This document shows, one piece after another, positions 42,964 through 50,521 of a DNA stretch of 64,000 nucleotides (within the stretch, counting starts at the first letter, position 1; every line of letters starts with the position of its first letter). The stretch comes from JANPCX01 sp050916095 (lineage in GTDB: Bacteria > Pseudomonadota > Gammaproteobacteria > Burkholderiales > Burkholderiaceae_C). The position numbers and the translations under genes were made by a program. The notes beneath the pieces were generated by a model that was not told the origin of the DNA, ran no database searches, and worked only from the letters and a program-made list of their open reading frames with translations. The stretch is from positions 496,001 through 560,000 of the forward strand of contig CP050901.1 of the NCBI GenBank assembly GCA_050916095.1, given 5' to 3'.

Positions 42964-45624
42964 TCATGTTTTTGCTTGCAATGCAGCTTCTCCGGGGCTC
43001 GGCCGCCAGCGCCGCAAACTCAAAGCATTGAGCACCACACTCACGCTGGACAGTGCCATCGCCCCTCCGGCCAGCATGGGGCTCAAATAGCCCAGGGCGG
43101 CCAGTGGAATGCCCACCAGGTTGTAGACAAAAGCCCAGCCCAGGTTTTGTTTGATCTTGGATTGCGTGCGTTTGGACAAGGAGATCGCCTGGGCCACCAA
43201 ACCCACATCTCCTCGTAACAAGGTGATGCCCGCCGTGGCCATGGCCACATCGCTGCCGCTTTGTCCGCCGTCGAGGTGCGTATTGGCCATGGCGATGCCG
43301 ACATCTGCCGCCGCCAGGGCAGGTGCGTCGTTCACGCCGTCGCCCACCATGGCCACCTTGGCATGCGCCTGCCCTGGAGTTTGCTGAAGTTGCTGGCGCA
43401 GCTGCGCAATCAAAGCCGCTTTGCCTTCGGGCAGCACCTGGGCCTTCACGTCGCGTATGCCCAGTTGGTCCGCGACTGTTTGCGCGGCCTGCGGGTTGTC
43501 GCCACTGATCAGCATCGTTCGCAGCCCCATGCTGTGAAGTTGCGCGATGGCCTGGGCCGCCTCGGGTTTGATGCGATCACCGAAAGCCAAGAGGGCCAGC
43601 AGCTCGGGTGCGCCTGTTGCTTGGCTGGCAGCCAGCCATGACACCGTGTGGCCTTGCCGGGTGAAGGCTGCGGCGTGTTGTTCCAACACCGCGGCATCGA
43701 CCCCCAGCTCATGCATCCAGGCGGTGCTGCCGAGTTGCAGGGCTGCTGTTTCTGAGGCCGTTTGAATACTTAGAGCCGCTAACAAAACACTGCATACACC
43801 GTTCGCCCCGAGGTCGAAGGGCCTTGCACCGAGGTACGCGCTGGCTTCGACAAGCTCAGCCCGAACGGTTTTGTTAGCGGCTCTTAACCGTTCGCCCTGA
43901 GCTTGTCGAAGGGTAGCGCGTGCCACCGGGGCTTCGACAGGCTCAGCCCGAACGGAGATGGCAGGTGCATCGGGTTGGGGGGGCAGGTCATCGCCTGATG
44001 GCATCGACGGCGTCGAGGGGGTGATGTGGTGGCTTTGAGTGCCGGTTTGAATCTGCGCTTGCACCCCACGCCCGGGCAAGCTGCGCAACCCTCGCACTTT
44101 GCCCGCCACCACGTTCTGGCTTTTTGCGGCCACCATCACAGCATGGGCCAGCGGATGTTCGCTGCCAGATTGCAGTCCTGCCGCCCAAGCCAGCGCTTGG
44201 CCTTCGGATAGACCGGTCTGCAGTGGCAGCACAGAGGTCAGCGTGGGCCGCCCCATGGTCAGCGTGCCCGTCTTGTCAAAAGCCACCAGCCCGACCGCTT
44301 GTAGGGCTTCAAGTGCCACCGCATCACGAATCAAGATGCCGTGTTTGGCGGCCAGGCCTGTGCCCACCATGATGGCTGTGGGCGTGGCCAAACCCAGTGC
44401 ACAGGGGCAGGCAATCACGAGCACCGCCACCGCATGCAAGATGGCGATGGCCACGTCACCTTGAACCCACCACCACGCCAAAGCCGTCAGCAGCGCCACC
44501 CCAATGACCACGGGCACGAAGACACTGCTGACTTGGTCCACCAAACGTTGCATGGGCGTTTTGAGCGCCTGGGCTGATTCGACCAGCCGCACGATGCGCG
44601 ACAGGGCCGTTTCGGCCCCCACCGCCGTGGTGCGCAGCCGCAGCAGGCCGTCGCCATTGATGGCCCCACCCGTCACACCATCGCCTGGCTTTTTGAGCAC
44701 AGGCAGGCTTTCGCCTGTGAGCAGGGACTCGTCCATCTGGCTCTGGCCCTCCAGCACCAAGCCATCGACCGGCACACGCTCGCCAGGGCGCAGCTGCACT
44801 TCGTCGCCGACCACCACTTCGGCCAGTGGCAGGTCCAGCACCACGCCGGCGCGCAACACCCGCGCCCGCTCGGGCCGCAAGGCTTGTAAGGCCCGCAGCG
44901 CGGCAGTGGTTTCACGCTTGGCGCGGGCCTCCAGCCACTTGCCGAGCATCACGAGGGTGATGACAACCGCTGCCGATTCGAAATACAGCGCTGGCATGAC
45001 GGCGCTTGTGCCATGGGGACTCGTGAGCCAAGTCCAAACACTCAGCCCAAAGGCCGCACTCGTCCCCAGCACCACCAGCACATCCATGTTGCCGCTGCCC
45101 GCACGCACCGCGCGCCAAGCGGAACGGTAGAACGGCGCACCGAAAAAAAACTGCACCGGTGCCGCCAAGACAAACTGCCACAACGCGGGCAACATCCAAT
45201 GCCGCCCGAGCAAATCGCCGACCATGGGTACCACCAAAGGCGCACTCAACAAAGCGGCAACCACCACCGCCCAACCACGCAGCCGAGTGGTGGAGGCGAT
45301 GTTGGCCGCTTCCTGTGATGCATTGGCGCTCGCATCCACCGCACGGGCGCTGTAGCCCGCCTTCTTCACGGCCACTTGCAGTGCCGCGAGCAGGGAAGCC
45401 GCATCCCGCATGTCCGGCGCGATCTGTACCGTGGCCTTCTCGGTCGCCAAGTTGACACTGACCGATGCGACACCACCGACCTGGTTCAACGCTTTTTCCA
45501 CCCGCGCCACACAGGACGCGCAGGTCATGCCGTCGATGGCGAGTTGTAAGGTGGCGGCGGTGGAGGGGGCCGGGCTCCCACTTGCGCCGGGCGCGGGTGT
45601 GTCGGTTGGCAGCATGGAGGTCAT
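42964..45624 (-). CDS. copA: Copper-translocating P-type ATPase with repeat-derived insert
   Basis: This 886-residue P1B ATPase exports Cu(I). Domains in order: one heavy-metal-binding domain (GMTCASC, residues 32-38), membrane helices, actuator loop with LLTGESLPV, the CPCALGLATP metal-transport motif, phosphorylation site DKTGTLT (about 449), nucleotide-binding SEHPLAHA, and VGDGVNDAPALAAADVGIAM. Typical relatives have 740-820 residues. The excess is largely residues about 557-618 in the nucleotide-binding domain, encoded by palindromic repeats at 43771-43955 that keep the frame open. It is divergent from a copper chaperone gene. Confidence 0.94.
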   Translation of the reverse strand: MTSMLPTDTPAPGASGSPAPSTAATLQLAIDGMTCASCVARVEKALNQVGGVASVSVNLATEKATVQIAPDMRDAASLLAALQVAVKKAGYSARAVDASANASQEAANIASTTRLRGWAVVVAALLSAPLVVPMVGDLLGRHWMLPALWQFVLAAPVQFFFGAPFYRSAWRAVRAGSGNMDVLVVLGTSAAFGLSVWTWLTSPHGTSAVMPALYFESAAVVITLVMLGKWLEARAKRETTAALRALQALRPERARVLRAGVVLDLPLAEVVVGDEVQLRPGERVPVDGLVLEGQSQMDESLLTGESLPVLKKPGDGVTGGAINGDGLLRLRTTAVGAETALSRIVRLVESAQALKTPMQRLVDQVSSVFVPVVIGVALLTALAWWWVQGDVAIAILHAVAVLVIACPCALGLATPTAIMVGTGLAAKHGILIRDAVALEALQAVGLVAFDKTGTLTMGRPTLTSVLPLQTGLSEGQALAWAAGLQSGSEHPLAHAVMVAAKSQNVVAGKVRGLRSLPGRGVQAQIQTGTQSHHITPSTPSMPSGDDLPPQPDAPAISVRAEPVEAPVARATLRQAQGERLRAANKTVRAELVEASAYLGARPFDLGANGVCSVLLAALSIQTASETAALQLGSTAWMHELGVDAAVLEQHAAAFTRQGHTVSWLAASQATGAPELLALLAFGDRIKPEAAQAIAQLHSMGLRTMLISGDNPQAAQTVADQLGIRDVKAQVLPEGKAALIAQLRQQLQQTPGQAHAKVAMVGDGVNDAPALAAADVGIAMANTHLDGGQSGSDVAMATAGITLLRGDVGLVAQAISLSKRTQSKIKQNLGWAFVYNLVGIPLAALGYLSPMLAGGAMALSSVSVVLNALSLRRWRPSPGEAALQAKT
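43771..43886 (-). repeat. 116-bp MITE-like repeat inserted in frame in copA
   Basis: The ends TAGAGCCGCTAACAAAAC (43771-43788) and GTTTTGTTAGCGGCTCT (43868-43884) are inverted repeats. The core holds both arms of the CTTCGACAGGCTCAGCCCG family, the left one shortened. The unit is nearly identical, in reverse orientation, to 49099-49217. In copA it is translated into ANKTVRAELVEASAYLGA and the following residues. Confidence 0.8.
43888..43955 (-). repeat. Second palindromic repeat inside copA
   Basis: CCGTTCG at 43888 pairs with CGAACGG ending 43955; both arms are complete with a short spacer. It directly abuts the 116-bp unit, and in the copA frame it encodes SVRAEPVEA and LRQAQGER. Confidence 0.8.
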
Positions 45625-45673
45625 GGCGTGAGCATAGACCTCACCATCGCCGCGTGTTTTGCGTCAGCGCAGA

Positions 45674-45694
45674 AGCCTTGCACACCACAAGGCT
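45674..45694. promoter_or_regulatory. Inverted repeat resembling a CueR-type copper operator
   Basis: AGCCTTG-CACACCA-CAAGGCT is a perfect 7-bp inverted repeat with a 7-bp spacer in the gap between divergent copA (start 45624) and copZ-like (start 45739). CueR boxes have this CCTT...AAGG form and sit between -35 and -10 of copper-induced promoters. No cueR gene lies in the window. Confidence 0.5.
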
Positions 45695-45738
45695 CAAAAT
45701 CAGTAGACGAGCCACCTTGCGACAACTTTGGAGATCCC

Positions 45739-45930
45739 ATGGAATTCACCCTCCCCACCATGACCTGCGGCCACTGCGTGCGCACCGTGACCGAAGCCAT
45801 CCAACAGCTCGACCCCAACGCGACAGTGACCGTCGACTTACCGACACACCGGGTTCAGGTGGTGACAGTCGAGAGCCAAGCAACGGTGGGCGCGGTATTG
45901 GCCGAGGCGGGTTATGAGCCTGCGCCCTGA
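45739..45930 (+). CDS. copZ: Copper chaperone, heavy-metal-associated domain protein
   Basis: The 63-residue single-domain protein has the Cu(I) site MTCGHC (residues 8-13) near the N-terminus and the beta-alpha-beta-beta-alpha-beta pattern of Atx1/CopZ. It should carry Cu(I) to the ATPase encoded divergently 114 bp away. GGAG precedes ATG 45739. An upstream in-frame extension to 45628 runs through the putative operator and is rejected. Confidence 0.88.
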   Translation: MEFTLPTMTCGHCVRTVTEAIQQLDPNATVTVDLPTHRVQVVTVESQATVGAVLAEAGYEPAP

Positions 45931-46025
45931 GCATCACCAAGCTGCTCGCTCAATCTCCTGTGGCGCAGTGGCTTTGCAAGGTTCCATCTTGACAACTATT
46001 GATACCCGCAGCGATGATGCGAACC

Positions 46026-46280
46026 ATGAGTACCAACACAATGAGCTTTGCACTTCCCGAAGCCCTGCGCAGCTACGTCGATCAGCGTGTGCGTTCCGGC
46101 CAGTACGGCAATACGAGCGAGTACCTGCGTGAGTTGATTCGGCGGGATCAAGAAGAGCAGGCCAAGAAGCGCCTGCGTGAGTTGATTGAGGAAGGGTTGA
46201 ACTCAGGCAGCGGTCGTGTACTCACGCCCAAAGTCTCCGCCCAGTTGAAGAAGCGCGCCCTAGGGCCTGTCATCAAATGA
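46026..46280 (+). CDS. parD: Antitoxin of a ParD-type toxin-antitoxin pair
   Basis: The 84-residue protein has an N-terminal ribbon-helix-helix (MSFALPEALRSYVDQRVRSG, then YGNTSEYLRELIRRDQEEQ) that binds its own promoter, and a flexible C-terminal part that wraps the ParE toxin. The start ATG 46026 gives the classic MSTNTMSFALPE opening. Its last codons and stop (46278-46280) are inside the left arm of a long inverted repeat whose right arm holds the parE start. Confidence 0.9.
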   Translation: MSTNTMSFALPEALRSYVDQRVRSGQYGNTSEYLRELIRRDQEEQAKKRLRELIEEGLNSGSGRVLTPKVSAQLKKRALGPVIK

Positions 46281-46316
46281 ATCGCAGAGGCGATTCAATT
46301 GATGACAGGCCCTAGG
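46259..46316. repeat. 27-bp inverted repeat at the parD-parE junction
   Basis: The left arm 46259-46285 (CCTAGGGCCTGTCATCAA...) and right arm 46290-46316 (... TTGATGACAGGCCCTAGG) pair with a single mismatch around the loop AGAG. The stem contains the parD stop codon and the most upstream parE ATG (46302), so the RNA hairpin should limit independent translation of the toxin. There is no T-run, so it is not a classical terminator. Confidence 0.85.
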
Positions 46317-46643
46317 CGATTTGTTTTGAAAGCGGCCAGGCTTCGCCCCCTGGCGGAAGAAGATTTGGTAGACGCGACACGCCACTACGCTCACGAGGGG
46401 GGTGCTGTGCTGGGCGAGCGCGTGTTCGACGCCGCCTTGGCTGCGCTCCAGCCGATTCAACGTATGCCCACCATAGGTTCACCACAGCTGGGTCTTTTGT
46501 GTGAGGTTCCCGGACTGCGGTCTTGGCGAGTCAAGGGTTTCCCAATGCAGTGGCTCTACTTCGAGGCGAAAGATCATCTGGACGTGGTTCGCCTGCTGGG
46601 TGATCGGCAGGACATCATGGCCATCCTCAGCCAAGAGGACTGA
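46302..46643 (+). CDS. parE: Toxin of a ParE/RelE-superfamily toxin-antitoxin pair
   Basis: The 113-residue protein follows parD by 21 nt. LRPLAEEDLVDATRHYAHEGG near the N-terminus and LPTIGSPQ-like RMPTIGSP, then FPMQWLYFEAKDHLDVVRLLGDRQD at the C-terminus, fit ParE, which poisons DNA gyrase. The start is uncertain: ATG 46302 lies in the hairpin stem; TTG 46326 would give MKAARLRPLAEEDL, which looks more like known ParE N-termini. The frame is intact. Confidence 0.87.
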   Translation: MTGPRRFVLKAARLRPLAEEDLVDATRHYAHEGGAVLGERVFDAALAALQPIQRMPTIGSPQLGLLCEVPGLRSWRVKGFPMQWLYFEAKDHLDVVRLLGDRQDIMAILSQED

Positions 46644-46645
46644 CC

Positions 46646-47083
46646 TCACCCCCGCGTCGCTCGCTTCCTCACCGCCTCCAAATAAGCCAACCCGTCGGGC
46701 GGCAAGCCGCTGCGCTGGGAGGCCCAGACCATCTCGCCCAAACACTCCATCACCTCATGGTGGGCGTCATGCAGCGAGCCGCGTTTAGCGGCCAGCAGTT
46801 CCACGGCTTGGCGGATGCCGCTGGGTTGGTCGATGGAGACTTGTTCGCTGATAGACAAGTGCATGGACAAATGCAAGAAGGGGTTGGTGCGGCCCGCTTC
46901 TACGTCGTACACAGCCGCCAGCGCGGCGGGCAGGTCGGCCAACTCGACGTGGTACTCGGGGTGCGCTGCAATCCAATCCAAGGCCAAAGCGTCCATGGGG
47001 CTGAGCACGGCGCTGCCCGCGCGTTGTTTTTGATAGGCCTCGCAGAAGAAAGTGCGAACGTCGTTTTGGGAAGGTGCAAACAT
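46646..47083 (-). CDS. DUF1841 family protein
   Basis: The 145-residue protein begins MFAPSQNDVRTFFCEAYQKQ and continues LSPMDALALDWIAAHPEYH, the hallmark of DUF1841, a betaproteobacterial family of unknown function. Helical histidine-rich segments follow (NPFLHLSMHLSISEQ and HDAHHEVMECLGEMVW). ATG 47083 is chosen because the longer frame lacks conservation. It converges with parE (2-nt gap) and is divergent from the rutE-like gene. Confidence 0.88.
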   Translation of the reverse strand: MFAPSQNDVRTFFCEAYQKQRAGSAVLSPMDALALDWIAAHPEYHVELADLPAALAAVYDVEAGRTNPFLHLSMHLSISEQVSIDQPSGIRQAVELLAAKRGSLHDAHHEVMECLGEMVWASQRSGLPPDGLAYLEAVRKRATRG

Positions 47084-47153
47084 TCCACAATTGTCGCTTT
47101 GTCGGCGCCGCTCCTGGCGGCGCTTTGACCCAACGAACACTCCAACCCTCACC

Positions 47154-47729
47154 ATGAACATCAGCACAGACCAACTCTTCACCCAAGCCCGCACCCACAG
47201 CGCCTTCACGGCCCAGCCGGTGAGCGACGACATCCTGCGCCAGGTCTATGAGCTGATGAAATGGGCCCCCACCTCGGCCAACAGCAACCCGGTGCGTCTT
47301 GTTTTTGTGCGCACCCCTGAGGCCAAAGCACGTTTGTTGCCCTGCATGGCCCAAGGCAATGTGGAGAAAACCCGCGCTGCGCCGGTCACCGCCATCATCG
47401 GCATGGACATGGCGTTTTACGAACAACTGCCGACCCTGTCCCCGCACAACGATGCCCGCAGTTGGTTCGCTGGCAAGCCGCAAGCCATTGCTGACACCGC
47501 ATTTCGCAACAGCAGCTTGCAGGGTGGGTACTTCATCCTGGCCGCCCGGGCCCTGGGTCTGGACTGCGGACCGATGAGTGGTTTTGATGGGCCCCAAGTC
47601 GACGCTGCGTTTTGGTCCGGCACCGAGGTCAAAACCAACTTCATTTGCAACCTGGGTTATGGCGACGCGAGCAAGCTGCACGCCCGTGGCCCGCGCCTTA
47701 GTTTTGAGCAGGTTTGTCGTTTGGTGTGA
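47154..47729 (+). CDS. rutE: Malonic semialdehyde reductase-like nitroreductase
   Basis: This 191-residue FMN-dependent nitroreductase resembles RutE/YdfG-partner proteins: WAPTSANSNPVRLVFVRTPEAKARL near the N-terminus, ARSWFAGKPQAIADTAFRNSSLQGGYFILAARALGLDCGPMSGFD in the middle and FICNLGYGD at the end, all RutE-like. It would reduce malonic semialdehyde to 3-hydroxypropionate. No other rut genes are near, so a general detoxifying role is possible. Its 3' end overlaps the convergent MFS gene by 32 bp. Confidence 0.85.
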   Translation: MNISTDQLFTQARTHSAFTAQPVSDDILRQVYELMKWAPTSANSNPVRLVFVRTPEAKARLLPCMAQGNVEKTRAAPVTAIIGMDMAFYEQLPTLSPHNDARSWFAGKPQAIADTAFRNSSLQGGYFILAARALGLDCGPMSGFDGPQVDAAFWSGTEVKTNFICNLGYGDASKLHARGPRLSFEQVCRLV

Positions 47730-48942
47730 CGGCGGCTCGTCTTGGCCTGGTGACCAGCCCAAACACCAGTGCCGATGCACCAGAGACCACCGCCAAGAGC
47801 CACAACAAATGTTGCACGTCGCTGAAGTCCGACAACACCCAAGCCGCCGCCACGGGCCCTGCGGCTTTGGCCCATTGCACGGGGGTGGCCAGCGCACCGT
47901 TGACCGCGCCGTAGTGACTGCGCCCGTACAACTCCATCGGCAAGGCACCGCGTACCAAGGTCATCACCCCATTGCCCACGCCATAGAGGAAGGCAAATAG
48001 CAGCAGGCCTGGCAGTTGTGTGTCGAGCATGGACAACAACAGCAGCGAGCAAGGCAGCATCCACATGGCGACCCGGCCCACTCTGGATGCCGCCCAGTGG
48101 GACAGAAACTGATGCTCCAGCAGACGTCCCAGCACTTGCATCGGACCGATGCAGGCCCCGATCCACGCGGCTTGCGCCAAGCTCAAACCCTTGCTGTGGA
48201 TCAGCGAGATGAAGTGCACTGCCATGGCAGAGAACACCAGCGCATTCCCCGTGAAAGCCAGGCAAAGGCCATAAAAAACAGGGTCACGCAGCAGTGCAGT
48301 GCGTGGTGCTTCGTGCGCCTTGTGGGCAGCAGCCTGCGGTGATTCCCTCAACATGCGGCCCGAAGCGGTGCGCGGCAGCATCCAGGCGTGCACCGGCAGG
48401 TTCACCAGCAGATGCAATGCTGCCAGCACCCACAGGGCCTGTTGCCAGCCCAAGTGCTGCACCAGGGCCTGAGTCAGTGGCCAAAACACGGTGCTCGCCA
48501 GCCCGCCAAAGACCGTGACCACGGTGATGGCTTGGCGGTGTTTGCCGGCGAAAGCTTGGGCCAGCACGGCGAACGCGGGGTCGTAGAGGTTGGCAGCCAT
48601 CACCGCACCCAAACCCATCCACACGACATACAACTGCCATGTGGTGGTGACTTGGGTCAAGGCGACGAGCAAGAGCGCAGCCGCCAGCGAGCCCGCACTC
48701 ATGAGACCGCGGCCGCCATGGCGGTCAATCCAGCGCCCCACGGGTGTCGAGCACAAACCAGACACCAAGAGTGCCATCGAAAACGCACCCACCACCATGG
48801 TGCGGTCGGTGTGGGTGGCTTGCCCCAGCTGAGAAATCACCAAGGAGAAGGCGTAGTAGACCGATCCCCAGGAGATGAGCTGGGTGATGCCGATGGCGAT
48901 GGCCAGACGCCAAGGCGGGCGGGGTGTTTCTGCGGCGCTCAC
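47698..48942 (-). CDS. MFS transporter
   Basis: This 414-residue protein with about 12 membrane helices has the MFS loop motif GRWIDRHGGRGLM between helices 2 and 3 (about residues 68-80). LISWGSVYYAFSLVISQLGQ in helix 1 resembles the oxalate/formate-antiporter-like MFS branch. The substrate is unknown. It follows the arsenic operon on the same strand after a 338-bp gap filled with palindromic repeats; some arsenic operons carry MFS pumps such as ArsK or ArsJ, but nothing in the sequence proves that here. Confidence 0.85.
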   Translation of the reverse strand: MSAAETPRPPWRLAIAIGITQLISWGSVYYAFSLVISQLGQATHTDRTMVVGAFSMALLVSGLCSTPVGRWIDRHGGRGLMSAGSLAAALLLVALTQVTTTWQLYVVWMGLGAVMAANLYDPAFAVLAQAFAGKHRQAITVVTVFGGLASTVFWPLTQALVQHLGWQQALWVLAALHLLVNLPVHAWMLPRTASGRMLRESPQAAAHKAHEAPRTALLRDPVFYGLCLAFTGNALVFSAMAVHFISLIHSKGLSLAQAAWIGACIGPMQVLGRLLEHQFLSHWAASRVGRVAMWMLPCSLLLLSMLDTQLPGLLLFAFLYGVGNGVMTLVRGALPMELYGRSHYGAVNGALATPVQWAKAAGPVAAAWVLSDFSDVQHLLWLLAVVSGASALVFGLVTRPRRAAVTPNDKPAQN

Positions 48943-49036
48943 CAGGTCAGGCCGGGTGGGCGGCTATCGCTTGTCGGTGAGGTGGTGGTCATGTGGGGTC
49001 ACTTATTGAAACTTACATAAATCGCGACACCCCAAA

Positions 49037-49092
49037 CCGTTCGGGCTGAGCTTGTCGAAGCCTGCGCGCACCTCGGTGAAGCATTTCGACAA
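49037..49092. repeat. Palindromic repeat copy with decayed right arm
   Basis: CCGTTCGGGCTGAGCTTG at 49037 begins a left arm; the right arm (TTTCGACAAGG, to 49092) is cut short. It lies in the 338-bp gap between the MFS and aquaporin genes (48943-49280), which otherwise holds only the next repeat and a degenerate remnant at 49218-49250. Confidence 0.7.
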
Positions 49093-49098
49093 GGCCTT

Positions 49099-49217
49099 TA
49101 GAGCCGCTAACAAAACCGTTCGGGCTGAGCTTGTCGAAGTTAGCGCGTACCTCGGTGCAAGGCCCTTCGACAAGCTCAGGGCGAACGGTGTATGCAGTGT
49201 TTTGTAAGCGGCTCTTA
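49099..49217 (+). repeat. 119-bp MITE-like repeat, twin of the copy in copA
   Basis: It begins TAGAGCCGCTAACAAAAC and ends with GTTTTGTAAGCGGCTCTTA, an almost perfect inverted repeat. Two full arms of the CTTCGACA(A/G)GCTCA family flank a short centre. It matches the copA copy at 43771-43886 nearly base for base after reverse complementing. It lies downstream of the aquaporin gene and may end that operon's transcript. Confidence 0.82.
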
Positions 49218-49280
49218 GTCCTGAGCCCCGTCGAAGGGTCGGTGCGAACGGATTTGGATTTGTCATGTTTTGTGAAAACA

Positions 49281-49982
49281 TCAATTGGGTGAGGGCGCCG
49301 CTGACGCGGATGTAGGTGCAGACGCGTGTCTGCCCCGCAGTGTTTCGTACAAACCCCAGCCGATGAAGGCACCAGCCAACTGCGCCACCACAAATCCCGG
49401 CGCACTCTGCGGTGCAATGCCGGCAAAACTGTCGCTGAACATGCGGCCAAAGGCAGCAGCCGGGTTGGCGAACGAGGTGGAAGCGGTGAACCAATAGGCC
49501 GCACCGATGTAGGCCGCCACCATGGCCGGCGCACGGCCGGCCGGCGAGCGCAAGATGATGAAGAGCAAGCCCGCTGTGGCCACCGCCTCGGCCACCCATT
49601 GACCCGTGCCGCTGCGCAGTTTGCTGGACCACTGCATCACCGTCATGTCGAACATCAGGTGGGCGAGCCAGGCGCCGAGCATGGCGCCCAGCAATTGGGC
49701 GGCGATGTAAGGCAGCAGTTGCGACTTGGGCAAAGCGCCGCGCAAGGCCATCACCAAACTCACCGCCGGGTTGAAATGCGCGCCGCTGATCGGGCCGAGC
49801 GCTTCAATCAGCACATAGAGGCCGCCGACAGTGGCCAAGGTGTTGGCCAAGAGGGCGATGGCGACGTTGCCGCCCGAGAGCTTCTCGGCCATGATGCCCG
49901 AGCCAATGACAACCGCCAACAAAAGGGCCGTGCCCAGCAGTTCGGCCAGCCATTGCTGGGGTGGGGTGTGATGGGTGGACAT
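49281..49982 (-). CDS. aqpS: Aquaporin/MIP family channel in an arsenic operon
   Basis: This 233-residue, six-helix channel has the two NPA boxes GAHFNPAVS (about residues 65-73) and SFANPAAAFGR (about 170-180). In rhizobial ars operons the aquaglyceroporin AqpS lets arsenite flow out after ArsC reduction, replacing an ArsB or Acr3 pump; the same role is inferred here from its position as last gene of arsR-arsI-arsC-arsC-aqp. It starts 6 nt after the upstream arsC stop. The symbol is by context. Confidence 0.85.
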   Translation of the reverse strand: MSTHHTPPQQWLAELLGTALLLAVVIGSGIMAEKLSGGNVAIALLANTLATVGGLYVLIEALGPISGAHFNPAVSLVMALRGALPKSQLLPYIAAQLLGAMLGAWLAHLMFDMTVMQWSSKLRSGTGQWVAEAVATAGLLFIILRSPAGRAPAMVAAYIGAAYWFTASTSFANPAAAFGRMFSDSFAGIAPQSAPGFVVAQLAGAFIGWGLYETLRGRHASAPTSASAAPSPN

Positions 49983-49988
49983 GTCGAA

Positions 49989-50498
49989 TTAGCTTTGTCC
50001 GATGGCCACCAGGGCCTCTTTGAGCGCAGCGGGCGACAGGGTTTCCAGGGGCAACGACAGCAGTTGAAGCATGCGGTAGCCGATGGCCTGACGGGTCAAT
50101 TCAAACGCGCGGCGTTTGCCTTCGTCGCCACCTTCGGCATTGGACGGGTCAGGGTAGCCCCAGTGCACCTTCACGGGTTGAGCGCCGCTTGGGCCGCCAA
50201 AAAACACGGGGCAAGTTTCCGCTGCTGCGCTGTCGCACACGGTGATGACGATGGACAAAGGCACCGCGCCATCTTGGCTGAACTCATCCCAACTTTTGCT
50301 GCGCGTGTAGCTGGTGTCGATGCCGACCTTGTTGAGTGCCTCGAGGGCAAAGGGATTGATGCGACCACTGGGCGCGCTGCCTGCGCTGTGGGCCACCACA
50401 TCGCGACCGAGTTTTTTGGCCCAGTGGTTGAGCATGGCCTCGGACAGCACGCTGCGGGCGGAGTTGTGGGTGCACAGAATAAGAACGTGGGTGGTCAT
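49989..50498 (-). CDS. arsC: Arsenate reductase ArsC, low-molecular-weight phosphatase type (copy 2)
   Basis: The 169-residue protein has the P-loop C9-T-H-N-S-A-R15 at the N-terminus (VLILCTHNSARSVLSEAML) and the general-acid loop YPDPSNAEG, as in thioredoxin- or glutaredoxin-linked arsenate reductases of the tyrosine-phosphatase fold. It reduces arsenate to arsenite. The redox Cys pair of the thioredoxin type is not complete (only one later Cys region, TVCDSAAAETC), so the electron donor is uncertain. It is the second of two paralogues in the operon. Confidence 0.9.
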   Translation of the reverse strand: MTTHVLILCTHNSARSVLSEAMLNHWAKKLGRDVVAHSAGSAPSGRINPFALEALNKVGIDTSYTRSKSWDEFSQDGAVPLSIVITVCDSAAAETCPVFFGGPSGAQPVKVHWGYPDPSNAEGGDEGKRRAFELTRQAIGYRMLQLLSLPLETLSPAALKEALVAIGQS

Positions 50499-50521
50499 GA
50501 TGAGAACAACAGGTCAGGGGT

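Noticed and set aside
45628..45738. N-terminal extension of the copper chaperone to 45628
   Set aside because: It would translate through the putative copper operator, and the shorter start has a GGAG site and the normal CopZ length.
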